The position numbers were made by a program, and so were the translations under genes. From Bacteroides zhangwenhongii (GTDB taxonomy: Bacteria; Bacteroidota; Bacteroidia; Bacteroidales; Bacteroidaceae), in the NCBI RefSeq assembly GCF_009193325.2, contig NZ_CP059856.1, positions 2,666,001 to 2,730,000 on the forward strand: 64,000 nucleotides of DNA. The letters run 5' to 3'. Below the pieces are notes generated by a model. That model saw only the letters and a program-made list of their open reading frames with translations. It was not told the origin of the DNA and did not search any database. Positions 40,874 to 49,700 of this stretch are shown piece after piece; the first letter of the stretch is position 1, and every line of letters starts with the position of its first letter.

Positions 40874-41992
40874 ATGGAGCATAAAGGAATACTTTCTTCC
40901 GCATTTAACATGTCACTGGGTTTTGTCCCCGTTATTATTTCCATTTTATTGTGTGAACTTATAACGCAAGACACGGCTATTTACATCGGTACAGGTATAG
41001 GTATCGTAGGTATATATCTTTCTCACCGACAAAAGGGGGTACTACTCCCTAACTTTATCCTATACATAGCAACCGGAGTATTGTCATTATTATCCTTAGC
41101 CGCACTCATTCCGGGAGATTATGTTCCGCCGGGTGCTCTACCGCTTACCCTGGAAGTGGGTATTCTCATTCCCATGTTAAGCCTTTATATGCATAAGAGA
41201 AGGTTTATCAACTACTTCTTAAGGCAGATAGGCGCTTGCAAAAAACGTTTATATGCCCAAGGAGCCGAAGCCGCCGTCGTATCGGCACGTATTGTCCTGA
41301 TCTTCGGTATACTTCATTTTATCATTATCAGTATTACCGTTATTCTCCAGTCTCCGTTGAGCAAGACCAGTTTGTTTGTACTTTATAAGATACTGCCTCC
41401 TACAGTCTTTATAATGAGTATCTTGTTCAACCAGATCGCCATCCGTTTCTTTAATCACCTGATGGCTCACACAGAGTACGTGCCTATTGTCAATACCAAA
41501 GGAGACGTGATTGGAAAGACTCCCGCGATAGAAGCCATCAATTATAAGAACACCTATATCAATCCGGTGATACGCATAGCTGTCTCCACACACGGAATGC
41601 TCTTTCTTTGTGACAGACCGTCCACAGCCATTCTGGATAAAAACAAAGTGGATATTCCAATGGAATGTTATCTTCGCTATGGAGAATCCTTGACAGAAGG
41701 TGTCAACCGTCTGGTCAGCAATGCAATTCCCCAAGCAAAAGATATCAAGCCGGAATTCAATATCGTCTATCACTTTGAAAATGAAGTGACAAACCGTCTC
41801 ATTTATCTATTTATCATCGATTTGGAGGACGATTCCGTTCTGTGTACTCCCCGCTTCAAGAACAGCAAGTTATGGAATTTCAAACAGATCGAAGAGAATC
41901 TGGGGAAAGGCTTCTTCAGTTGTTGTTTCGAAGATGAATACGAACACCTGAAAAACGTTATTTATATAAGAGAAAAATACAAGGAATCTTAG
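40874..41992 (+). CDS. Polytopic membrane protein with C-terminal Nudix-like domain
   Basis: The protein has 372 residues. Five or six hydrophobic segments fill residues 10-195. Residues about 205-370 look like a Nudix fold: VPIVNTKGDVIGKTPAIEAI at the start resembles the opening of isopentenyl-diphosphate isomerase-type Nudix proteins. The Nudix box itself is degenerate (GESLTEGVNRLVSNAI lacks the REUXEEXGU glutamates), so hydrolysis is doubtful. It could be a membrane-anchored sensor of a nucleotide or pyrophosphate. I do not recognise a named family. The 3' end overlaps the convergent RsmI-like gene by 35 bp. Confidence 0.65.
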   Translation: MEHKGILSSAFNMSLGFVPVIISILLCELITQDTAIYIGTGIGIVGIYLSHRQKGVLLPNFILYIATGVLSLLSLAALIPGDYVPPGALPLTLEVGILIPMLSLYMHKRRFINYFLRQIGACKKRLYAQGAEAAVVSARIVLIFGILHFIIISITVILQSPLSKTSLFVLYKILPPTVFIMSILFNQIAIRFFNHLMAHTEYVPIVNTKGDVIGKTPAIEAINYKNTYINPVIRIAVSTHGMLFLCDRPSTAILDKNKVDIPMECYLRYGESLTEGVNRLVSNAIPQAKDIKPEFNIVYHFENEVTNRLIYLFIIDLEDDSVLCTPRFKNSKLWNFKQIEENLGKGFFSCCFEDEYEHLKNVIYIREKYKES

Positions 41993-42662
41993 ACAGATCG
42001 GGCACATGCCCCTTCCAGTCTTTCACCGTACGTGTCTGGATAAACTCTCCTTCGCAAGTAATATTGGCGGCAATGCACAACTTCGTTTGCGGACGGCAGT
42101 TTTGTAGAATGTCTTCCACCATTTTGTGATTCCGATAAGGCGTCTCGATAAACAGTTGTGTCTGATTCTCAGCATACACGCGCTGCTCCAATGCCTTCAG
42201 TTTCTTGCCACGTTCTCCCGGTTCAATCGGCAGATAACCATGAAATGCGAAACTCTGACCGTTAAAGCCCGAACCCATCACCGAAAGAATAATGGAAGAA
42301 GGTCCGACCAGAGGCACCACCTTCAACTTTTTACGCTGTGCAATAGCCACCACATCCGCTCCCGGATCAGCAACAGCCGGACACCCCGCCTCTGAGATAA
42401 CTCCCATAGAAGCACCACCTATCAGAGGTTTCAAGTAACCGGAAATATCCTCGGGCGAAGTATGTTTATTCAACGGATAAAACGTCAACGCATCAATATC
42501 AATCTCCTTATCTACCTTTTTCAGAAAACGACGGGCCGAACGGATATCTTCGACTATAAAATACCGGATACCGGAAATGATTTCCTTATTATAAGAAGGC
42601 AATACTTTCTCAATAGGCGTATCACCTAAAGTCACGGGCAGCAAATAAAGGGCAGTTTCCAC
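41958..42662 (-). CDS. RsmI-like SAM-dependent methyltransferase (TP-methylase fold)
   Basis: The protein has 234 residues. GVISEAGCPAVADPGADVV and VPLVGPSSIILSVMGSGFNGQ are signatures of the tetrapyrrole methylase fold in the RsmI branch; YRNHKMVEDIL also fits. RsmI 2'-O-methylates C1402 of 16S rRNA. The protein is shorter than E. coli RsmI, so the exact substrate is uncertain. It converges with the upstream membrane gene, overlapping it by 35 bp. Confidence 0.85.
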   Translation of the reverse strand: METALYLLPVTLGDTPIEKVLPSYNKEIISGIRYFIVEDIRSARRFLKKVDKEIDIDALTFYPLNKHTSPEDISGYLKPLIGGASMGVISEAGCPAVADPGADVVAIAQRKKLKVVPLVGPSSIILSVMGSGFNGQSFAFHGYLPIEPGERGKKLKALEQRVYAENQTQLFIETPYRNHKMVEDILQNCRPQTKLCIAANITCEGEFIQTRTVKDWKGHVPDLSKIPCIFLLYK

Positions 42663-42672
42663 TTTTAAATGA

Positions 42673-42687
42673 AGAATTAAGAATTAA
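42673..42687. repeat. AATTAAGAATTAA-type repeat, second copy
   Basis: AGAATTAAGAATTAA sits in the 31-bp gap between the RsmI-like start and the GldB-like stop. It is related to the copy at 17744-17767. Confidence 0.5.
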
Positions 42688-42693
42688 TCTATC

Positions 42694-43698
42694 TCAAGAA
42701 GCCAGATAGTTGGATTCACTCAGCATTGTATGATAGTCGGTAAACTCTAAAAGATCTTTCAGCTTCATATCTTTATGCTTTTTCATATACGAAGCAACAA
42801 TCCTCGCACCGACCCATGTTCCTATCAATGCCGGAGCCTGGCAACCCAACATCTCAACAGCCGGAGCCGGTTTCATATAATAACGGAATACCATCGGATC
42901 ACGGGCATGAAGATGATCGTTGGAACAGATATAATCCCAGATAGCCTTTTCATTCTCCCTGCACCAGTCGTTTTCCTCTTTCGAATACCCCATCGCCTCG
43001 CCTATATTATCATAATCCAGCAAGTTCTGCACAACATAATTAATCTTTCCTGAGTGTATCATCAAGTCAATAAGGCACGTTCCCTCATGATAATCCATAT
43101 CATAACGGCTCAGAAGATAAAACGAAAAACAATCCGGCACAATACGTTCCGGGCGCATGGAGCGACACTGGTAATCGTAATAGAAACGCTTATACAAAGG
43201 ATAATCTTCTCCCATGTACTTATCCAGACTGATACCCAACAGAGAATCTACCAGAACGATAGACTCGTTGAACGCCGAGATTTGCGAGTAGACAAGCGGA
43301 ACCTCCGTATTGGGAACCTCCTTCTTCAACTTCCGGAACCCCTTAGTAAGCCCCTCCTCTACTGCATCCAAATTGGGAAACTGAGTTTCCACATCATTCA
43401 TCAGACGAACCAGCGTCGTATCTGAATAGAATTTTTGCAGGCGTTGCGAAATCGTATCATCTTTCACCGTGCCGATAGCCAGCACATCCTCAATCAGTAT
43501 CTTTGTCGGCATACGGTAATCCATCGTCAACTTCTGCATAGCAGAAAAGCTGTTGGAGCGAACATATTCGCTCAACAGCTTATCATATCTCAGAACAGAA
43601 ATCTCTCCTTCTTTCTGCTCCGTACCTTTTCCTGTGCTTATCCCACAGGAGGCGAGAAGCATACTTATTATAATAAGAAGAGAAATCCGTAATTTCAT
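42694..43698 (-). CDS. GldB-like lipoprotein
   Basis: The protein has 334 residues with lipobox LASC near Cys18. LLGISLDKYMGEDYPLYK, PERIVPDCF, LIDLMIHSGKINYV and WVGARIVASYMKK match the GldB family pattern. In gliding Bacteroidetes GldB is a motility lipoprotein; in Bacteroides, which do not glide, the homologue probably has another envelope function. It follows fabI by 6 bp on the same strand and is probably co-transcribed. Confidence 0.85.
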   Translation of the reverse strand: MKLRISLLIIISMLLASCGISTGKGTEQKEGEISVLRYDKLLSEYVRSNSFSAMQKLTMDYRMPTKILIEDVLAIGTVKDDTISQRLQKFYSDTTLVRLMNDVETQFPNLDAVEEGLTKGFRKLKKEVPNTEVPLVYSQISAFNESIVLVDSLLGISLDKYMGEDYPLYKRFYYDYQCRSMRPERIVPDCFSFYLLSRYDMDYHEGTCLIDLMIHSGKINYVVQNLLDYDNIGEAMGYSKEENDWCRENEKAIWDYICSNDHLHARDPMVFRYYMKPAPAVEMLGCQAPALIGTWVGARIVASYMKKHKDMKLKDLLEFTDYHTMLSESNYLAS

Positions 43699-43704
43699 AA
43701 TTTA

Positions 43705-44562
43705 TTATCCGTAAATGATATTACCATTTTCGTCCTTGTACTCATCGAGCCCCTTCTCGTATGTAGCCATAGCACGGAGACTCATACCTACGCTGGAGAA
43801 TCCACCGTCATGGAACAAGTTCTGCATAGTCACCTTACGGGTAAGATCGGAGAACATCACGATACAATAATCGGCACATTCGTCAGCAGTCGCATTTCCC
43901 AGCGGAGACATACGGTTGGCAAAGTCGAACAGCTTATCCATACCCTTCACTCCCGAACCTGCAGTAGTGAATGTAGGCGACTGAGAGATCGTATTCACAC
44001 GCACACTATGTTCGCGTCCGTAGATATAACCGAAACTGCGGGCGATAGATTCCAACAGCGCTTTTGCATCCGCCATATCGTTGTAGCCGTAGAAAGTACG
44101 CTGTGCAGCAACATAACTCAATGCAACGATTGAGCCGTAATCGGCAATAGCGTTCAGTTTCTTGGCCGACTGAATCATTTTGTGGAATGAAACGGCCGAA
44201 ATATCCAATGTCTTATCCAACATTCCATAGTCAAGGTCATCGTAAGTACGTTTCTTGCGTACGTTGGGAGACATACCGATAGAGTGGAGCACAAAATCTA
44301 TTTGTCCGCCCAGTATATCCATCGAGGTCTTGAATACATTCGACAAATCCTCCACACTGGTCGCATCTGCCGGAACGATCTGGCAATTCAGTTTTTCCGC
44401 CAAAGCATTGACTTCTCCCATACGGATAGCCATCGGAGTATTTGATAATGTAATAGTTGCACCTTCTTCTACAGCACGTTCAGCCACTTTCCAAGCAATA
44501 GACTGATCATTCAGCGCGCCGAAGATAATACCTCTTTTTCCTTTCAACAAGTTGTAACTCAT
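43705..44562 (-). CDS. fabI: Enoyl-ACP reductase (NADH) FabI
   Basis: The protein has 285 residues, an SDR fold. GKRGIIFGALNDQSIAWKVAE is the cofactor-binding start, and YNDMADAK gives the catalytic Tyr-x6-Lys. QSPTFTTAGSGVKGMDKLFDFANRMSPLGNAT and DGGFSSVGMS complete the FabI pattern. It performs the last step of each fatty acid elongation cycle. A minus-strand -7 box is at 44587-44594, 25 bp upstream of the start. Confidence 0.95.
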   Translation of the reverse strand: MSYNLLKGKRGIIFGALNDQSIAWKVAERAVEEGATITLSNTPMAIRMGEVNALAEKLNCQIVPADATSVEDLSNVFKTSMDILGGQIDFVLHSIGMSPNVRKKRTYDDLDYGMLDKTLDISAVSFHKMIQSAKKLNAIADYGSIVALSYVAAQRTFYGYNDMADAKALLESIARSFGYIYGREHSVRVNTISQSPTFTTAGSGVKGMDKLFDFANRMSPLGNATADECADYCIVMFSDLTRKVTMQNLFHDGGFSSVGMSLRAMATYEKGLDEYKDENGNIIYG

Positions 44563-44586
44563 ATCTTTTAATAGTTAAATTTTGTG

Positions 44587-44594
44587 CAAAGATA
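44587..44594 (-). promoter_or_regulatory. -7 box for fabI
   Basis: TATCTTTG on the minus strand lies 25 bp before the fabI ATG. No clear -33 element was found. Confidence 0.55.
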
Positions 44595-44700
44595 GGATAT
44601 TTCTGCATAAAAACACGAGAAGTGTGCAAATAATAGACACAAATGACAAAAAATACACGTATTCTATCAATTAGTCCACATTCCCTTGAACTTTCACTCC

Positions 44701-44708
44701 TATCTTTG
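44701..44708 (+). promoter_or_regulatory. -7 box for the first GH28 gene
   Basis: TATCTTTG on the plus strand lies about 90 bp before the ATG at 44798, giving a long leader. The rest of the 235-bp divergent gap is AT-rich with no other structure noted. Confidence 0.5.
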
Positions 44709-44797
44709 CAATCGTTAATTACGAGTTCTTGCAGTGCTCGACAGAATGCCAAGAAAAACAATAAAATGTATAACCCTATAGAAAATTAGATTACTAA

Positions 44798-46438
44798 ATG
44801 AACACATTGACAAAAAAATTCCTCTGGATGGCTATATGTTGTTTGCCGTTTATTTCAGGATGCAAACAAAGTGAGTGTGCCGTAGAAGAGAACTTGATAA
44901 GTGATGCTCTTTACCGGAATTTACCTTTCGAAATGCCTAAAGTACAACAACCGGCTTTTCCTGCTTATGAAGTGAACATTGAAAAATTCGGAGCCAAAGG
45001 AGACGGTTTGTTCCTAAACACGAAAGCGATCAACGATGCTATCAAAGACGTAAACCAACATGGAGGGGGAAAAGTGATTATCCCGGAAGGTATCTGGCTG
45101 ACAGGACCTATCGAACTGCTAAGTAACGTCAATCTTTATACGGAAAGAAACGCGCTGGTACTCTTCACCGGTGACTTTGAAGCATACCCCATTATCGCCA
45201 CTTCTTTTGAAGGGTTGGAAACCCGCCGTTGCCAATCTCCTATCTCAGCCCGCAATGCGGAAAATATCGCTATCACAGGATACGGTACATTCGACGGAAA
45301 CGGTGACTGCTGGCGGCCGGTCAAGAAAGGAAAGCTGACCGCACCACAGTGGAAAAAGCTGGTCAATTCAGGCGGTGTACTCGACGAGAAACAGGAAATA
45401 TGGTATCCTACACCCGGTTCACTGAAAGGAGCAATGGCTTGCAAAGATTTCAATGTGCCCGAAGGTATCAATACGGATGAGGAGTGGAATGAAATCCGCC
45501 CTTGGTTACGTCCTGTACTATTAAGCATTATCAAAAGCAAAAAAATACTGCTCGAAGGAGTCACCTTCAAGAATTCACCGAGCTGGTGTCTGCATCCGCT
45601 GTCTTGCGAAGACTTTACAGTGAACAACATCATGGTCATCAATCCCTGGTATTCACAGAATGGTGATGCAATCGACTTGGAATCTTGTAAGAATGCACTG
45701 ATTATCAACAGTGTGTTTGATGCGGGAGATGACGCAATCTGTATCAAGTCCGGCAAGGATGAAGACGGTCGCCGTCGCGGAGAACCTTGTCAGAATGTGA
45801 TTGTGAAAAACAACACTGTATTGCACGGACACGGCGGATTCGTGGTAGGTAGCGAAATGTCCGGTGGCGTGAAGAATATCTATGTGGAAGATTGTACTTT
45901 TATGGGAACTGACGTAGGTCTGCGCTTCAAAAGTACACGTGGACGTGGCGGTGTGGTAGAAAACATCTACATTAACAACATCAACATGATCAATATACCG
46001 AACGAACCGCTGCTCTTCGACCTGTTTTACGGTGGAAAGGGAGCTGGTGAGGAATCGGAAGAAGACCTGTTGAACCGCATGAAAACCGCTATTCCGCCGG
46101 TTACAGAAGAAACTCCCGCATTCCGCAACATCCACATTTCAAATATTGTGTGCAGAGGTTCGGGAAGGGCTATGTTCTTCAACGGATTACCTGAAATGCC
46201 GATCAGCAATGTCACTGTTAAGGATGTCGTGATAACAGAAGCAACGGACGGAATCGTCATCAACCAGGTAGACGGGGTGACTTTGGAAAATGTATATGTA
46301 GAATCTTCCAAAGGCAACAATATATTAAACGTTAAGAACGCCAAGAATCTGACGATAGACGGAAAGGTTTATGAGGAATCGGCGAAAGAGAAGAAGTTCA
46401 CCACAGAGGACGCAGAGGACACAGAGGTACAAATCTGA
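44798..46438 (+). CDS. GH28 polygalacturonase-family lipoprotein, copy 1
   Basis: The protein has 546 residues, lipobox ISGC near Cys22, and a right-handed beta-helix GH28 domain. Catalytic residues are Asp290 and Asp293 in NGDAID, Asp311/Asp312 in GDDAICIKSG, His345 in HGHGGF, and Arg376/Lys378 in LRFKS. GH28 enzymes hydrolyse galacturonic acid linkages in pectin. Exo-acting or rhamnogalacturonan activity is possible; this cannot be told by eye. The last residues (TTEDAEDTEVQI) come from the left arm of an inverted repeat and look like an added tail. A paralogue is at 54714. Confidence 0.92.
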   Translation: MNTLTKKFLWMAICCLPFISGCKQSECAVEENLISDALYRNLPFEMPKVQQPAFPAYEVNIEKFGAKGDGLFLNTKAINDAIKDVNQHGGGKVIIPEGIWLTGPIELLSNVNLYTERNALVLFTGDFEAYPIIATSFEGLETRRCQSPISARNAENIAITGYGTFDGNGDCWRPVKKGKLTAPQWKKLVNSGGVLDEKQEIWYPTPGSLKGAMACKDFNVPEGINTDEEWNEIRPWLRPVLLSIIKSKKILLEGVTFKNSPSWCLHPLSCEDFTVNNIMVINPWYSQNGDAIDLESCKNALIINSVFDAGDDAICIKSGKDEDGRRRGEPCQNVIVKNNTVLHGHGGFVVGSEMSGGVKNIYVEDCTFMGTDVGLRFKSTRGRGGVVENIYINNINMINIPNEPLLFDLFYGGKGAGEESEEDLLNRMKTAIPPVTEETPAFRNIHISNIVCRGSGRAMFFNGLPEMPISNVTVKDVVITEATDGIVINQVDGVTLENVYVESSKGNNILNVKNAKNLTIDGKVYEESAKEKKFTTEDAEDTEVQI

Positions 46439-46497
46439 ATAAATGGATTTTATATTATTAAACCGAATCCTCTGTGACCTCTGTGTCCTCTGTGGTG
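46399..46497. repeat. Inverted repeat of the CCACAGAGGACACAGAG family, copy 2
   Basis: Arms 46399-46427 and 46469-46497 are reverse complements over 29 bp with two mismatches. The left arm encodes the GH28 C-terminus, the right arm lies in the intergenic region. The arrangement matches copy 1 at 23010-23096. Confidence 0.92.
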
Positions 46498-46540
46498 CAA
46501 AAAAAGAAAACCACAATATCATTATATAGAGTAAAAGCTC

Positions 46541-46590
46541 AAATAGCAGACTATTTTATCTTCCAAAGATAGACAGTCTGCTATTTTTTC
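46541..46590 (+). terminator. Rho-independent terminator before the HTCS gene
   Basis: Arms AAATAGCAGACT (46541-46552) and 46575-46586 pair perfectly, an inner TATCT/AGATA pairing extends the stem, and a T-run follows. It would end GH28 transcription. The 325-bp gap also holds the inverted repeat upstream and two -7 boxes downstream. Confidence 0.85.
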
Positions 46591-46593
46591 AAC

Positions 46594-46740
46594 TACTTTT
46601 GCAGAGAGAAATACGACGTATAACTCCTACCTATCGCATAGAAACACCATCATCAAAGAGGAAAAAATAAGCAAAAACGAGTATTATTCGTTCAAACCAC
46701 TTATCAAACTTTCTATTCTACATTGTTTTGTTTATTTTTG
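46594..46740 (+). promoter_or_regulatory. Candidate -7 boxes for the HTCS gene
   Basis: TACTTTTG at 46594-46601 and TATTTTTG at 46733-46740 both match TAnnTTTG. The second is only 23 bp from the ATG at 46764, so an apparent upstream start at 46728 would lie before the transcript. No good -33 element is seen at either. Confidence 0.45.
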
Positions 46741-46763
46741 CTATAAACATAAAAACAGCTACT

Positions 46764-49700
46764 ATGAAACGGCTCCACACTTTATTTCTTTTTCTAACAA
46801 TGGCTAACATTATAATGGCTCAGCCTATTTGCCAGGTTAAACATTTTTCGGTAAGCGACGGTCTTGCTCAAGGAGTGGTTATGAGCATATTGCAAGATCA
46901 GAAAGGGCTTGTTTGGTTTAGTACATGGAACGGGCTTAACAAATTTGACGGATACACGTTTAAGACCTATAAAACTTCCCAAGAGAGCAATTATGCGTTC
47001 GGAAGTAATCGCATGGGGACTATTTCAGAAAGTAAATACGGAGATATATGGTGCCCCACCTACGATGGACAAGCCTGTCTTTTCGATGTGGAAACCGAGA
47101 AGTTCATTGATGTACTCCAACCTATTGAACTTGCCACAAAACAAACTAATTATGTTACACGTATTTATTCATTAAAGAAGGGAATTGCCTGGATTCTTTG
47201 TGAAAACGGATATGCATTCAGAGTAGACGAACAACTATGTAAAAAAGGAGAAGGCATTACACTTTATTCAGCTTCCAACCACAACCTGAAAGGAAATCAA
47301 ATATTTAATATTTATCAAGACTCTGAAGAAGATGAATGGATATTGACAGACAAAGGTGTTTCCATCATTGGAAAGAAAACACTGGATACTGACTTTCCTT
47401 TCCAGTTTATCACTCAAATAAAAAAAGCCATCTATCTGATTGCAGAGAACGACAAGTTAGCCAGATATGACTTCCACACTAAAAAACTGAAATTCGTAGA
47501 TATTCCCTATCCGCATCATAAAATAAACAATGTCACTACCATAGGAAAAGATATGCTGGCATTGGGAACGGATAATGGGCTGATTTTGTATTCTATCCCA
47601 AAGAACAGTTTTCAGCAAATAGACATCCGTACAGCTACCCAAACTTCCAACGATGTAGAATCTGTCTATCAAGACCACTTGGGAGATATCTGGATTTTTT
47701 CAAAAGATCCGGGCATTGTACATCTTAACCTCGTGAGCAATGAAAAAGAGCATCTGTTCACTCCCAAAGATGAGATTATCAAGCATGGGCGTAAAAGTCG
47801 CAAACTTATCTTTGAAGACAATGTGAAAAACCTATGGTTACTTCCTACAGAAGGAAACTTTTGCTACTATGACCGGAAAGAAAAGACTCTCAAACCGCTT
47901 CTTACGGATATCAACAACCCAAAATCCATTTTCAGTCCGTTAGTCAGGTCTTATACATTGGATAATCAGGGAAACTGTTGGTTTGCAACAGCACGTGGCG
48001 TAGAGAAACTATGCTTCTTTCCACAAAGCTATCAATTTAACCTGACTGACTACGAGGCGGAAACACGTGCATTCCTGCAGGACAGCGACAAACGTTTATG
48101 GGCAGCTTCCAAATCTAATTATATCCAAATATTTGCACCGGATGGCAGTTTGGTGGGATACCTATCCAAACAAGGAAATATCACCAAAGAAAAACAAGGA
48201 TTCTTCAATGGAGTATATACCATTCTGGAAGATAAAGATGGAAATATCTGGTTGGGGACAAAAGATATCGGCCTCTTCCAACTTAAAAAGACAGGAGCGA
48301 ATCACTACTCCATTCAACACTTTGAACACCATCCAAATGACCCGTATAGTTTAAGCAGTAATAGTATCTATACAATCTTTCGGGACAGTCGTAATCATAT
48401 CTGGGTAGGATGTTATGGAGGCGGATTAAATTTGCTGACACAGGATAAAGATGGGAAAACATCATTTATTCATAGCAATAATGAATTAAGAAACTATCCC
48501 ATAGCTCACGGAATGAAAGTGCGTAATATTGCAGAAGCTCCGGGAGGAGTTATTTTAGTAGGAACAACTAACGGATTACTTACATTCTCAAACAACTTCG
48601 AACGCCTGGAAGAGATTAAATTCTACCGGAATATCCGCAGACCGGGAGACAAAAAAAGTCTCAGTGCTAACGATATCATGCATATCTATACGGACAAGAA
48701 TAAAACCACTTATGTTGTCAGCTTTACCGGAGGCGTAAACAAAGTGCTATCTTCCAATCTACTTAGTGAGAATATCCAGTTCAAGAACTATGACAAAAAT
48801 AATGGTCTGGCTTCCGATCTTGTGTTATCAATGATTGAAGATGCACAGAATCGGCTATGGGTAGTTTCGGAGATTGCACTCTCTAAACTCGATCCTGCCA
48901 AAGAAACATTTGAAAACTATGAATTAAGTTCCATCTATCAGGAATTCAATTTTTCCGAAGCTCTGCCTATCATCAATGCCCGCAACCAAATTGTGTTAGG
49001 AACCGATAAAGGCTTTCTGGAAGTTTCTCCGGAAAAGATGCGGAAAAGTAGCTATGTTCCTTCTATCGTGTTTACAGGACTCAAGATTCAAGGACATCCG
49101 GCCGATCATTCCATTGACAATCTCACAAAATTGAAACTAGAGCCATCGCAAAGGAATGTAACCTTCCAGTTTGCCGCACTTGATTATGTCAATCCAAAAG
49201 GGATTTTATATGCCTATCGCCTGAAAGGACTAGAAGAAGAATGGAATGAAGCAGATAATAACCGTTCCGCTAGCTACATCAACTTACCTGCAGGCAAATA
49301 TCAGTTGCAGATAAAGTCAACAAACAGTGACGGGGTTTGGGTGGACAATGTACGGACTCTATCTATACATGTACTCCCCACCTTTTGGGAAACCTACTGG
49401 GCATGGCTGCTCTATTTTATTCTATTCATACTCTTCACGGCAAGTATCGTATATGTATTATTTTACATCTACCGGTTACGCCATAGAGTGGATATGGAAC
49501 AACAATTAGCTAATATAAAACTGCGATTCTTTACTGACATATCTCATGAGTTACGTACTCCGCTGACTCTAATCAGTAGCCCTGTGACAGAGGTATTAGA
49601 GAATGAGCCTCTTTCCCCTTCTGCCCGTGAGCACTTGACTTTAGTACATCAGAATACAGAGCGTATGCTCCGGCTGATGAATCAGATTCTGGATTTCCGT

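Noticed and set aside
46728..46763. Upstream TTG start for the HTCS gene
   Set aside because: It overlaps the -7 box at 46733-46740, and the signal peptide begins cleanly at 46764.
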